Notes: generated by a model from the letters alone, not told the origin. DNA of 64,000 nt from Flavobacteriaceae bacterium UBA5534 (GCA_002426015.1 DINS01000027.1:14654-78653), one strand, 5' to 3'; positions 8,747 through 16,946 are shown, counted from the first letter of the stretch. A program made the numbers and translations.

Positions 8747-9973
8747 TTACAATTGATAAGAACTCAATAGTTCAATTGAATTTGAACCGTAAGAATATTG
8801 ATATAACGTATTGTTGCCAATCATCAACAATGAACCGCTTAAAGGGATAACATCAGTAGCGGTAATATTATTAAAGGTTTCAACCCATTGAATATTTAAA
8901 GGGTTAGTTTTATCAAACACTTTTAAACCTGCTTCACCATCACAAATAAATAAGCTATTCCCTTTTACTCCCAAACCATAAGGGTTCTCTAAACTATGGG
9001 TTGCAACTAATACAGGATTGTATTTATTACTGATATCAATCACTTCCAACACGCTCTCTTGCTGGCCACAGTTATTGCCACCTCGCAAGGTAAGATAGGC
9101 ATAATTGCCAGCCACAACCACAGGGTCACAGCCTGTCCAATGTGTAAACTCTGAAATGAAATCAGGATTTTCAGGGTTTTGCAGACCGTAAATATACATT
9201 CCGTCAGTACTACCAAGGTATAAATAGCCATCTGCCTGAAACATAGTTTCGATATTGTTCCCAGAATATTGAGTGCTCACTAACGTTGGCTCTGACAAAT
9301 TAATGATATTAAAAATGGTCATCTCATGTGAGCCAACCGTATATAAATAATTGCCCACAATTTGAAAACGTGCCAGCGAACCTCCAGTCCCAACAGTTTG
9401 ATGACCTGAAGAATCATTTGATGCAAAACCTATGGTTTCAAAATCTTGAACAAAACTTGCATCTCTTTGCTGTACTTCTATGGTCCAACCGACAATGACG
9501 TCGGTTTGTGGATTATAATTTCCATAATCTATATCCTGGATATCATTTGGCAATTGATAATCATAAACACTGAAAACATCTTCCAATTGAGCAACCATAG
9601 TAATGGCGTTGATGTTGGAAATGTCAAAAACCACCAAATCTATCGCAGAATCTGCATATAAATAATTATTTTTTATCGAAATATCTTCATTTCCTGGAAT
9701 CTTAATAAACGTAATAGCTTGGGGAGATGTTGGGTTTGTATTGTCGATTACATGTACACCCTCAAACTTATCATTGATAAAAATGTAGTTGTTGTAAGCG
9801 TAAATTTTTCCCGCCTCTTTAATAGGTTTTGGTGATTGTATTTCGACAGATGCCCTAAACTCTGTTTTACTCATTACCTGCGCAATGGCAACATTGACAT
9901 TGACATATTCCACATCATCACTTTTACAAGCCCATAAAAGGCCGATAAGCAACAAAAAAACAACTTTTTTCAT
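8747..9973 (-). CDS. LVIVD-repeat lipoprotein
   Basis: The 408-residue product has a lipoprotein signal (MKKVVFLLLIGLLWACKSDD, Cys at about residue 16). It is followed by repeated blade-like units with hydrophobic-Asp cores such as GVHVIDNTNP, DLVVFDISN, LEVIDISNKYNP and GLKVFDKTNP. These are LVIVD repeats, which build a beta-propeller. Such proteins are exported and surface- or periplasm-facing; ligands are generally unknown. It has its own terminator and appears to be a single-gene unit. No catalytic motif is seen. Confidence 0.85.
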   Translation of the reverse strand: MKKVVFLLLIGLLWACKSDDVEYVNVNVAIAQVMSKTEFRASVEIQSPKPIKEAGKIYAYNNYIFINDKFEGVHVIDNTNPTSPQAITFIKIPGNEDISIKNNYLYADSAIDLVVFDISNINAITMVAQLEDVFSVYDYQLPNDIQDIDYGNYNPQTDVIVGWTIEVQQRDASFVQDFETIGFASNDSSGHQTVGTGGSLARFQIVGNYLYTVGSHEMTIFNIINLSEPTLVSTQYSGNNIETMFQADGYLYLGSTDGMYIYGLQNPENPDFISEFTHWTGCDPVVVAGNYAYLTLRGGNNCGQQESVLEVIDISNKYNPVLVATHSLENPYGLGVKGNSLFICDGEAGLKVFDKTNPLNIQWVETFNNITATDVIPLSGSLLMIGNNTLYQYSYGSNSIELLSSYQL

Positions 9974-10024
9974 ATAAAGACCAATTTAGATATTTATAGA
10001 TGCAATTTTATGAAAAAGGTTGCG

Positions 10025-10792
10025 TTAAAAACCATCATTTTTTCCTATCTGATTTAGTTCGTTTTCATCATCAAAGCCAACTACTTCTTTATATATAAAG
10101 TATAATGGCAAATAGACAAAGGAAGCAGTAACCAAAATTCCAATTAGGCACATTAAAAGTCCAACGATTTCGGCTAAAATTGCTGCAACTATAGTCAACC
10201 CAAAAGTGATAAGCCATTTTTTGTTACCCAAATCGAAACTCGCTTTAATGATTTCTGACGTTGACAGTTCAGGATTAAAAGCAAATATGATTGAAAAAAA
10301 TGAGATTGGCACAGACACATATATAATTGGAAGCCCACATAACAATAGTGCAAGCAACGAGATACCTACTGCAGCCAATGAAAGCTTGAGAACTTTAGGC
10401 ACATATTGTTTTTTAAAGAAATAAAAATACTCGTCGCTGGATGCGATTCCTAAATCTTTCTGTTTACAGATTCTAAAAAATGCAGCCCGCATTACAAACG
10501 ATACAAACATTGCATAAAAAACAAATACAATTAAGAAAATGATAAATGGCAAAAACAAGGCAAAGTTAAAACTTGGGTCATCTTGAAACGCTTCTGGGTC
10601 AATTAAACCCATAGCTATAAGCGGTAAGTACATTAAAATATAAAACGGAATGAGCAACGCTCCTGATATAATGATGGTCAACAATCCTTGAAGCCACACT
10701 TTCTTAAACAACTCAATAGATTTATTAAAGATATCTCCAAAGTCTAAAGCCTTGGCATTGCTTATTTTTGCCTGTATTTCTGTAAGTGTCAT
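10025..10792 (-). CDS. Polytopic membrane protein of unknown function
   Basis: The 255-residue product has a short soluble N-terminus (to about residue 30) and then roughly six hydrophobic helices with charged loops (for example FRICKQKDLGIASSDEYFYFFKK). It ends in a polar Asp/Glu/Asn-rich tail. The layout resembles the widespread family of glycerophosphodiester-phosphodiesterase-type membrane domains, often mislabelled in flavobacteria as a carotene monooxygenase. No active-site motif is visible, so no reaction is claimed. It is 51 bases upstream of the LVIVD lipoprotein gene and could share its transcript. Confidence 0.75.
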   Translation of the reverse strand: MTLTEIQAKISNAKALDFGDIFNKSIELFKKVWLQGLLTIIISGALLIPFYILMYLPLIAMGLIDPEAFQDDPSFNFALFLPFIIFLIVFVFYAMFVSFVMRAAFFRICKQKDLGIASSDEYFYFFKKQYVPKVLKLSLAAVGISLLALLLCGLPIIYVSVPISFFSIIFAFNPELSTSEIIKASFDLGNKKWLITFGLTIVAAILAEIVGLLMCLIGILVTASFVYLPLYFIYKEVVGFDDENELNQIGKNDGF

Positions 10793-10866
10793 TTTGATTG
10801 GTTTTTTAGTTGATATTTATCCAAAGAAAGCATATTTTTTTAACATATTCAAAACAAATTACATGC

Positions 10867-10879
10867 TGACACTTTGTCA
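10867..10879. promoter_or_regulatory. 13-bp palindrome overlapping the miaB -33 box
   Basis: TGACACTTTGTCA is a perfect interrupted palindrome (TGACA, CTT, TGTCA). Its TTTG is placed as the -33 element relative to the -7 box at 10898-10905. One base differs from the motif at 16566-16578 upstream of groES. A protein bound here should block RNA polymerase; that reading is inference. Confidence 0.6.
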
Positions 10880-10897
10880 TAATCACTAAAATAATCA

Positions 10898-10905
10898 TAT
10901 CTTTG
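10898..10905 (+). promoter_or_regulatory. miaB promoter (-7 box)
   Basis: TATCTTTG, a perfect TAnnTTTG, with TTTG at 10873-10876 at the spacing expected for a -33 element (21 bases between). The start site would be near 10912, which decides the miaB start in favour of the ATG at 10941. Confidence 0.75.
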
Positions 10906-10940
10906 CACACTTATTGAAAAGATTACAGTTTCAGTACTAT

Positions 10941-12386
10941 ATGGAAAAGACAATTGACGAGAGCAAACAGGGTGAAAGCCTTATTTTAGAAGCAAAAAAC
11001 GAAAACAAGCGCAAACTCTACATTGAGAGTTACGGCTGTGCCATGAATTTTAGCGATAGTGAAATTGTTGCCTCAATTTTGGCGAATGAAGGTTATAATA
11101 CTACTCAAAATCTCGAAGATGCCGACTTGGTTTTAGTAAACACATGCTCCATCAGAGATAAAGCCGAGCAAACTGTCCGCAAGCGTCTTGAAAAATACAA
11201 TGCTGTTAAACGCATCAACCCAAAAATGAAAGTCGGTGTTTTAGGCTGTATGGCAGAACGTCTGAAAAGCAAATTTTTGGAGGAAGAAAAAATCGTTGAC
11301 CTTGTCGTAGGACCTGATGCTTATAAAGATTTACCAAACCTATTAACTGAAGTTGAAGAAGGAAGAGATGCCATCAATGTCATTCTTTCTAAAGATGAAA
11401 CCTATGGCGATGTATCACCTGTAAGGCTCAACAGCAATGGCGTTACTGCATTTGTATCAATCACTAGAGGTTGTGATAATATGTGTACATTTTGTGTGGT
11501 TCCTTTTACACGTGGTCGTGAGCGTAGTCGAGACCCTCAAAGCATCATTGAAGAAGTCAACGACCTTTGGAATCGTGGTTTTAAAGAAATTACCTTACTT
11601 GGTCAAAATGTTGATAGCTATCTTTGGTATGGTGGTGGTCTCAAAAAAGATTTTGAAAAGGCCAGCGAGCTACAAAAAGCGACCTCAACAAATTTTTCTC
11701 AACTATTGGAACTCTGCGCAAAAGCACAACCAAAAATGCGTATTCGATTTTCGACCTCAAATCCTCAAGATTTGACTTTGGACGTGATTGAAACGATGGC
11801 AAAATATGACAATATATGTAAGCATATCCATTTGCCTGTTCAAAGTGGAAGCAACCGTATCTTGAAAGAAATGAATCGTCTGCATACACGTGAAGAATAT
11901 TTTAAATTGATCGACAACATCAGACGCATTATTCCAGATTGTGCCATTTCGCAAGATTTAATCGCAGGCTTCCCTACCGAAACCGAACAAGACCATCAGG
12001 ACACCTTGAGCCTAATGGATTATGTAAAATACAATTTTGGATACATGTTTACCTATTCAGAACGCCCAGGCACTTTAGCAGAACGAAAAATGGAAGACGA
12101 CGTGCCAGAAGACATTAAGCAAAAACGATTGGAAGAGATTGTGCAATTGCAACGAGAGCATAGCGAAATAAGAACCAGAGAACACTTGAACACTGTTGTT
12201 GAAGTTCTTATAGAACGTGAATCGAAAAAATCATCAGAACAATGGTCTGGACGAACCTCTCAAAATATTGTTGCAGTTTTTCCAAAAGAACATTATAAAA
12301 TTGGCGATTTGGTAAATGTTAACATTACCGATTGCACAAGTGCTACACTTATTGGTGAAGCCATAGACTATTCAAAAAACAACTAA
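10941..12386 (+). CDS. miaB: tRNA-2-methylthio-N6-dimethylallyladenosine synthase MiaB
   Basis: Radical-SAM enzyme that adds a methylthio group to i6A37 of tRNAs reading U-starting codons. The N-terminal domain supplies three cluster cysteines (SYGCAMN, NTCSIRD, LGCMAERL). The radical-SAM cluster motif is TRGCDNMCTFCVVPF, followed by the RGRERSR signature and a C-terminal TRAM domain. A TTG at 10914 would extend the frame by nine residues but lies at the predicted transcription start, so the ATG at 10941 is preferred (481 residues). It appears to lead a transcript including the lipoprotein gene and the sigma-54 activator gene. Confidence 0.96.
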   Translation: MEKTIDESKQGESLILEAKNENKRKLYIESYGCAMNFSDSEIVASILANEGYNTTQNLEDADLVLVNTCSIRDKAEQTVRKRLEKYNAVKRINPKMKVGVLGCMAERLKSKFLEEEKIVDLVVGPDAYKDLPNLLTEVEEGRDAINVILSKDETYGDVSPVRLNSNGVTAFVSITRGCDNMCTFCVVPFTRGRERSRDPQSIIEEVNDLWNRGFKEITLLGQNVDSYLWYGGGLKKDFEKASELQKATSTNFSQLLELCAKAQPKMRIRFSTSNPQDLTLDVIETMAKYDNICKHIHLPVQSGSNRILKEMNRLHTREEYFKLIDNIRRIIPDCAISQDLIAGFPTETEQDHQDTLSLMDYVKYNFGYMFTYSERPGTLAERKMEDDVPEDIKQKRLEEIVQLQREHSEIRTREHLNTVVEVLIERESKKSSEQWSGRTSQNIVAVFPKEHYKIGDLVNVNITDCTSATLIGEAIDYSKNN

Positions 12387-12395
12387 AATTAAATA

Positions 12396-13313
12396 ATGAA
12401 AAAATTACTTATTCTATTGGTATCAATTAGTTTGTTCACGGCTTGCGACAACGAAGCTTTAGACCCAGGGCTTCTTAATGATTCTGGCAACAATGGTGGT
12501 GGAAACACAAGTGAAGAACCATTGGCTTTAGACTCGTACAGCTTTGATGTTAATTCAGCAGTTCCAATTTTTGGGACCATTATAGTAAATAGTGATTTTT
12601 TCTTCAATTCAGATAACCATGTTAACAACTCTACGGTTGCATCTACCTTTTTTGGGCAGACAGCTACAGAAAATGTGACATTTTCTAGAAATGCTTCAAA
12701 CCAAATTACTGGCTATGTGAGTATGTCGTCTGGTGCTATAACCAACCAAACAACGGTTACTTATAGTGGGAATCAAGTATCCCAAATCGTCTATAATTAT
12801 GTAGAAGACGATGAAGATGATTACACTTACAACTTTGTATATACAGGAAACACCGTGACACGTACAGAAGTAGGCTCAACAATATCAACAGTATTCACAT
12901 TCAATACAAACGGTAAAGTGACAAAAAAAGAATCGTTTGATGGTACAACCTCTATCTTAAAAGAAGTTGTAACCTATGATGCTAATGGAAATTGTAGCAC
13001 ATCTTCCATCACTGGAGAAGAAAACACCAGTTCAACATTTGCTTATGATGCTAACGAGAGTCCTTTAAAAGACGCCTTTAGTGATCAATACATGCTGTCA
13101 CTTTTAAACGATGATTATTCAGATGAAATCGGTAGTTCATTGGCACAATTTGACAGTCACAACAACTGGATTGGTATTACAACACCAGAAGGAACCGTTA
13201 ATTTTACTGTTCAGTATGATAGTCAAAATAGAATTACTAGCAGAAACGGAAACTATGATCTAGGTGATGGTGTTGTGATTCAGCAAGCAGAGAATTTTCA
13301 ATTTGTGAATTAA
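12396..13313 (+). CDS. Exported lipoprotein with YD-like repeats
   Basis: The 305-residue product has a lipoprotein signal (MKKLLILLVSISLFTACDNE, Cys at residue 17) and a Gly/Asn-rich linker. A beta-rich body follows with loose repeats ending in Tyr-Asp or Tyr-Asn (VTYDANGNC, VQYDSQNRIT, IVYNYVEDD), similar to short YD-type repeats of Bacteroidota surface proteins. Function is not recognisable. It lies 9 bases after miaB and 33 bases before the sigma-54 activator start, suggesting co-transcription. Confidence 0.75.
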   Translation: MKKLLILLVSISLFTACDNEALDPGLLNDSGNNGGGNTSEEPLALDSYSFDVNSAVPIFGTIIVNSDFFFNSDNHVNNSTVASTFFGQTATENVTFSRNASNQITGYVSMSSGAITNQTTVTYSGNQVSQIVYNYVEDDEDDYTYNFVYTGNTVTRTEVGSTISTVFTFNTNGKVTKKESFDGTTSILKEVVTYDANGNCSTSSITGEENTSSTFAYDANESPLKDAFSDQYMLSLLNDDYSDEIGSSLAQFDSHNNWIGITTPEGTVNFTVQYDSQNRITSRNGNYDLGDGVVIQQAENFQFVN

Positions 13314-13346
13314 AATTTAAAGTTCCTTTTTTTGAGTGAAATAAAT

Positions 13347-14612
13347 ATGGAATCTATTCAAGCTATAAAACAACGATTTGGTATCATAGGAAATGATGCT
13401 AAACTTAATCGTGCTATAGAAAAAGCAATACAAGTGGCACCAACTGATATTTCGGTATTGGTAACTGGCGAAAGTGGTGTTGGTAAAGAAAGTATTCCAA
13501 AAATCATACACCAATTATCACATCGAAAACACGGCAAATATATTGCTGTCAATTGTGGAGCAATCCCAGAGGGCACTATTGACAGTGAATTGTTTGGACA
13601 CGAAAAAGGCTCATTTACAGGAGCAACACAAACTCGTGAAGGCTATTTTGAGGTAGCAGATGGAGGTACTATTTTCTTGGATGAAGTTGGCGAATTACCA
13701 CTAACCACACAAGTACGATTACTTCGTGTATTAGAAAATGGTGAATTCATCAAAGTCGGCTCGAGTAAGGTGCAAAAGACAAATGTAAGAATTGTGGCAG
13801 CTACCAATGTCAACATGTTTGAAGCCATCAAAAAAGAACGGTTTAGAGAAGATCTTTACTATCGATTGAGCACTGTCGAAATCAATATTCCACCTCTACG
13901 CGAACGGAAAGATGACATCCATTTATTGTTTAGAAAATTTGCCAGCGATTTTGCCATCAAATACAAAATGCCAACCATTAAATTAACCGACGATGCAGTG
14001 GCAGTTTTGCTCAATCATCGTTGGAATGGAAACATTAGAGAACTTCGTAATGCGGCAGAACAGATTTCGGTGCTGGAACAAAACAGAACCATTAATGGTG
14101 CAACCCTCAAAAGCTATTTGCCAAGCCATGGCAGCAATTTGCCAGCAGTGATAAGCACCTCCAAATCGGAAAGTGATTTTAGTAGTGAACGTGAAATTTT
14201 GTACAAAGTTCTTTTTGATATGAAAAGTGATCTAAATGATCTTAAAAAGCTCACTATGGAGCTCATGAAAAGCGGGAATGCTACTGATGTCCAAAAGAAC
14301 AACGAAGGTTTGATTCAAAAAATTTATGGCGAAGATGATGATGACACTTATGACGATTCCATTGAGGATTTAGAAGTACTGGCTATTCCTCATAAATCAA
14401 ATCAAGACACTGAAACAGCCGATAACGTGCAAGACAAATATCACTTTGCAGAAGAAATTGAAGAAGAAGAAACCTTATCTTTACATGACAAAGAACTGGA
14501 GTTGATCAAAAAATCATTAGAACGACACCAAGGCAAACGTAAATTGGCAGCTGCCGAATTGGGCATTAGTGAGCGTACATTGTATCGGAAAATAAAACAA
14601 TACGATTTGTAA
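13347..14612 (+). CDS. Sigma-54-dependent transcriptional activator without sensor domain
   Basis: AAA+ enhancer-binding protein that remodels sigma-54 RNA polymerase. Visible parts are Walker A GESGVGKE (about 41-48), the sigma-54 contact loop GSFTGA (88-93, Ser in place of the common Ala), Walker B GTIFLDE (107-113) and arginine-rich sensor regions (RFREDLYYRL, NIRELRNA). A variable acidic linker follows, then a C-terminal Fis-type helix-turn-helix (RKLAAAELGISERTLYRKI). There is almost no N-terminal domain: the AAA+ module starts at once, as in PspF. A TTG at 13332 is possible, but the ATG at 13347 is preferred. Targets are unknown; groES at 16658 carries a matching promoter. Confidence 0.93.
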   Translation: MESIQAIKQRFGIIGNDAKLNRAIEKAIQVAPTDISVLVTGESGVGKESIPKIIHQLSHRKHGKYIAVNCGAIPEGTIDSELFGHEKGSFTGATQTREGYFEVADGGTIFLDEVGELPLTTQVRLLRVLENGEFIKVGSSKVQKTNVRIVAATNVNMFEAIKKERFREDLYYRLSTVEINIPPLRERKDDIHLLFRKFASDFAIKYKMPTIKLTDDAVAVLLNHRWNGNIRELRNAAEQISVLEQNRTINGATLKSYLPSHGSNLPAVISTSKSESDFSSEREILYKVLFDMKSDLNDLKKLTMELMKSGNATDVQKNNEGLIQKIYGEDDDDTYDDSIEDLEVLAIPHKSNQDTETADNVQDKYHFAEEIEEEETLSLHDKELELIKKSLERHQGKRKLAAAELGISERTLYRKIKQYDL

Positions 14613-14658
14613 GTAGGTATCCTATTTTCAATCAAAAACAATAAATAAAAACAAAACA

Positions 14659-14682
14659 GGTTTATCTTTAAAATAATAAACC
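14659..14682. repeat. Inverted repeat over the lptE promoter region
   Basis: GGTTTAT and ATAAACC, 7-bp perfect arms separated by 10 bases, overlap TATCTTTA (one mismatch from the -7 consensus) about 25 bases before the lptE ATG. A possible operator or hairpin. Confidence 0.4.
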
Positions 14683-14691
14683 TTAAAGTCA

Positions 14692-15198
14692 ATGAAAGTT
14701 TTAAGATATATCATTCTAATTGTAGTTTCAGTAACCATTTTGGGTTGCGGAGCATATTCGTTTTCAGGAATTTCTTTAGGTCCAGACACTAAAACCTTTC
14801 AGGTTAACTATTTTCAAAATAATTCAGCTTTGATTGAGCCTGGTTTAGAGCTTGATTTTACTAATGCATTGACTGATTTGATACTAAACCAAACGAGTTT
14901 GGCTTTGGTACGTTCTGGAGGTGACCTCACTTATGAAGGTGAAATTACAGAATACCGTATCTCTCCAACAACTGCAACTGCCAACAATACTGCTGCACAA
15001 AACAGATTGACCATTAGTGTGAATGTTCGTTTTTACGATAAAAAAGATGAAGAAAACGATTTAGAGCAACGCTTCACCTTTTTTTATGACTATGCAGGAA
15101 ACCAACAATTAGTAGGCAGCCAAAAAGATACAGCTCATGCCGAAATATTTGAACGACTGACCCAAGATATATTAAATGCTACCTTGGCAAAATGGTAA
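14692..15198 (+). CDS. lptE: LPS-assembly lipoprotein LptE
   Basis: LptE plugs the LptD barrel that inserts lipopolysaccharide into the outer membrane. The 168-residue product has a lipoprotein signal with Cys at about residue 19 (SVTILGCGAYSFSG). The family pattern follows: FQVNYFQNNSALIEPGLE, TDLILNQTSLALV, then GDLTYEGEITEYRISP with an alternating beta pattern. It overlaps the next gene by a few bases, so the two are translationally linked. Confidence 0.85.
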   Translation: MKVLRYIILIVVSVTILGCGAYSFSGISLGPDTKTFQVNYFQNNSALIEPGLELDFTNALTDLILNQTSLALVRSGGDLTYEGEITEYRISPTTATANNTAAQNRLTISVNVRFYDKKDEENDLEQRFTFFYDYAGNQQLVGSQKDTAHAEIFERLTQDILNATLAKW

Positions 15199-16148
15199 GC
15201 AACATATTTATGCAATTAGAAGACCTTACATATCTTTTACAACATCCTCAAGACATCACTGTTGACCAAACAAGTGCACTGGCTACTCTTATTGCACAAT
15301 ATCCCTATTTTCAACCAGCAAGATCTTTGTATCTCAAAGGTTTAAAAAACAAGGAAAGTTTTAAGTATAATCAAGAGTTAAAAACAACTGCGGCCTATAC
15401 AACTGACCGAAGCATCTTATTCGATTTTATAACTTCCGAAGCTTTCAATCAGAATGAAATATCACAGCTCATAAAGCAAAATTCTGAACACATCAAAGCA
15501 ATCATCGTCAATGAAGCCAATGACATTTCTGTAAATAAAAGTGTGATGATCGACGAGGCTTTAAAACAGCATATTCAAAATAGCGAAGGTGTTTTAGACC
15601 CCTATTTATTCGAAGAAAAAGTAAAAACTGAAGATGTTGCCCAATTTATAGCTGATATAAACGAAGCGCCAAAATTACCATTGATTGATATAGATACCGA
15701 AAATATTCAACAAACTCCCGAAGAGCAATTAAATATTGGAAAACCATTAGAGTTCAAAAAATCAGAAACCCATTCCTTTACTGAATGGTTGCAGATCACG
15801 AGCTTTAAACCGATCCATAGAGACGAAGATGAAAAGAACGAGTCCAGTGAAGAAAAAATTGGAGCATCTATTGATAAAAAATTTGAATTAATTGATAAGT
15901 TTTTAGATGCCAACCCAAAAATAGTTCCAACCAAGGAAGCACCAACACACAACATTGCCAAAGCACAAATGATGCCCAATGATGGCTTAATGACAGAGAC
16001 CTTGGCACGTATTTACCTCGAACAAAAAAACTATGACAAAGCAATTCAATCTTATAAAATTTTAAGTTTGAAATATCCAGAAAAAAGTGGTTTCTTTGCA
16101 GACCAAATTAAAGCAGTAAAACAATTACAAGAAAATAATACAAAATAA
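15192..16148 (+). CDS. Tetratricopeptide-like protein between lptE and secG
   Basis: The 318-residue acidic, mostly helical product has no signal peptide, so it is probably cytoplasmic. Near the C-terminus a TPR-like unit is visible (ETLARIYLEQKNYDKAIQSYKILSLKYPEKS, quoted only in part by its core LARIYLEQKNYDKAIQ). The N-terminal part has PYFQPARSLYLKGLKN-type helices. The first Met overlaps the lptE end; a second Met at 15210 (MQLEDLTYLL) is an equally good start. This gene sits between lptE and secG, suggesting an envelope-related role, but its function is unknown. Confidence 0.75.
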   Translation: MVSNIFMQLEDLTYLLQHPQDITVDQTSALATLIAQYPYFQPARSLYLKGLKNKESFKYNQELKTTAAYTTDRSILFDFITSEAFNQNEISQLIKQNSEHIKAIIVNEANDISVNKSVMIDEALKQHIQNSEGVLDPYLFEEKVKTEDVAQFIADINEAPKLPLIDIDTENIQQTPEEQLNIGKPLEFKKSETHSFTEWLQITSFKPIHRDEDEKNESSEEKIGASIDKKFELIDKFLDANPKIVPTKEAPTHNIAKAQMMPNDGLMTETLARIYLEQKNYDKAIQSYKILSLKYPEKSGFFADQIKAVKQLQENNTK

Positions 16149-16150
16149 TC

Positions 16151-16504
16151 ATGAGTACGTTTACAATATTTTTAGTTCTTATCGTGATTGTAGCCTTTTT
16201 ACTCGTTGTAGTAATCATGGTACAAAATCCGAAAGGTGGAGGATTATCATCATCATTTGGTGGTGGTGGCACACAACAATTAGGTGGTGTCAAAAAAACA
16301 GGTGACTTTTTAGACAAAAGTACTTGGGCTTTAGCAACCCTTTTATTAGCATTGATTTTAGCATCTAACTGGGCAATTCCTGGTTTTGGTAGTGCCGAAT
16401 CTAAAGCATTAGACTCTAGCGATGTGCCAGTACAAACGGCTCCTGCTCCAACTCCAGCTAGTACTGATGACGCTGCAAAAACAACAGAAGATAATAACAA
16501 ATAG
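16151..16504 (+). CDS. secG: Preprotein translocase subunit SecG
   Basis: SecG assists SecYEG translocation of unfolded proteins across the inner membrane. The 117-residue product has two hydrophobic helices (about residues 3-22 and 55-73). The family loop lies between them (VQNPKGGGLSSSFGGGG followed by a FLDKSTW segment). A low-complexity Ala/Thr/Asp tail ends the protein. It starts 3 bases after the TPR-like gene and ends at a strong terminator. Confidence 0.94.
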   Translation: MSTFTIFLVLIVIVAFLLVVVIMVQNPKGGGLSSSFGGGGTQQLGGVKKTGDFLDKSTWALATLLLALILASNWAIPGFGSAESKALDSSDVPVQTAPAPTPASTDDAAKTTEDNNK

Positions 16505-16530
16505 TAAAAACTATTCAAAAAAATAGAGAA

Positions 16531-16560
16531 AATGCCAACCTACAGTGTTGGCATTTTTTT
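16531..16560 (+). terminator. Terminator after secG
   Basis: TGCCAAC, a short loop and GTTGGCA followed by a run of seven T residues, about 30 bases past the secG stop. It separates the lptE-secG transcript from groES. Confidence 0.9.
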
Positions 16561-16565
16561 ATGAC

Positions 16566-16578
16566 TGAAACTTTGTCA
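16566..16578. promoter_or_regulatory. Putative activator site upstream of groES
   Basis: TGAAACTTTGTCA lies inside the longer inverted repeat ACTGA-N7-TCAGT (16564-16580). It differs at one base from the site over the miaB promoter and lies just upstream of the -24/-12 promoter of groES. It is a candidate enhancer site for the sigma-54 activator at 13347; binding is inferred. Confidence 0.55.
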
Positions 16579-16589
16579 GTGATTTTTTA

Positions 16590-16607
16590 TTGGCACATTT
16601 TTAGCAT
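16590..16607 (+). promoter_or_regulatory. Sigma-54 (-24/-12) promoter of groES
   Basis: TTGGCAC followed by five bases and TAGCAT: the GG at 16592-16593 and GC at 16604-16605 are exactly 12 bases apart, matching TGGCAC-N5-TTGCA except for one base. Predicted start near 16617, about 40 bases before the groES ATG. No TAnnTTTG box is seen in this interval. Confidence 0.65.
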
Positions 16608-16621
16608 AACGCTAAAGCGTT
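16608..16621. repeat. Palindrome at the predicted groES start site
   Basis: AACGCTAAAGCGTT is a perfect palindrome (arms AACGCT/AGCGTT) covering the predicted transcription start. It overlaps a second small inverted repeat TTAGC-N5-GCTAA (16601-16615) that includes the -12 element. Possible operator; it is not a full CIRCE element. Confidence 0.45.
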
Positions 16622-16657
16622 AATAATAATTTTTAATTAATAAAAAACATATAAAAA

Positions 16658-16933
16658 ATGGGCTTAAACATTAAACCATTAGCAGATAGAGTTCTTATTG
16701 AACCTGTTGCAGCCGAAACTAAAACAGCATCTGGAATCATTATTCCAGACAACGCCAAAGAAAAACCTCAACAAGGTAAAGTAATGGCAGTTGGTAAAGG
16801 AACAAAAGATGAACCAATGACAGTTAAAGTTGGTGATACTGTACTATACGGTAAGTATTCAGGAACTGAACTTAAACTTGAAGGCAAAGATTATTTAATC
16901 ATGCGCGAAAGTGACATTCTTGCAATTGTATAA
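16658..16933 (+). CDS. groES: Co-chaperonin GroES
   Basis: Ten-kilodalton lid of the GroEL folding chamber. The 91-residue product has the standard features: PLADRVLIEP at the N-terminus, a mobile loop ending SGIIIPDNAKEKP, and the barrel strands to LIMRESDILAIV. Length is typical for Bacteroidota. groEL follows 103 bases downstream across an intergenic inverted repeat. The upstream region has a sigma-54 promoter match rather than the usual TAnnTTTG. Confidence 0.97.
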   Translation: MGLNIKPLADRVLIEPVAAETKTASGIIIPDNAKEKPQQGKVMAVGKGTKDEPMTVKVGDTVLYGKYSGTELKLEGKDYLIMRESDILAIV

Positions 16934-16946
16934 TTACTCACAGCTA

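Noticed and set aside
11437..11954. Overlapping frames inside miaB on both strands
   Set aside because: Shadows of the miaB coding sequence; no start context or family features.
16002..16017. Second sigma-54 promoter-like string (TTGGCACGTATTTACC) inside the TPR-like gene
   Set aside because: The -12 GC is missing at the required spacing and the string lies in coding sequence.
16555..16657. HrcA/CIRCE element upstream of groES
   Set aside because: Only the outer TTAGC/GCTAA bases occur, with 5 bases between; the full TTAGCACTC-N9-GAGTGCTAA is absent.
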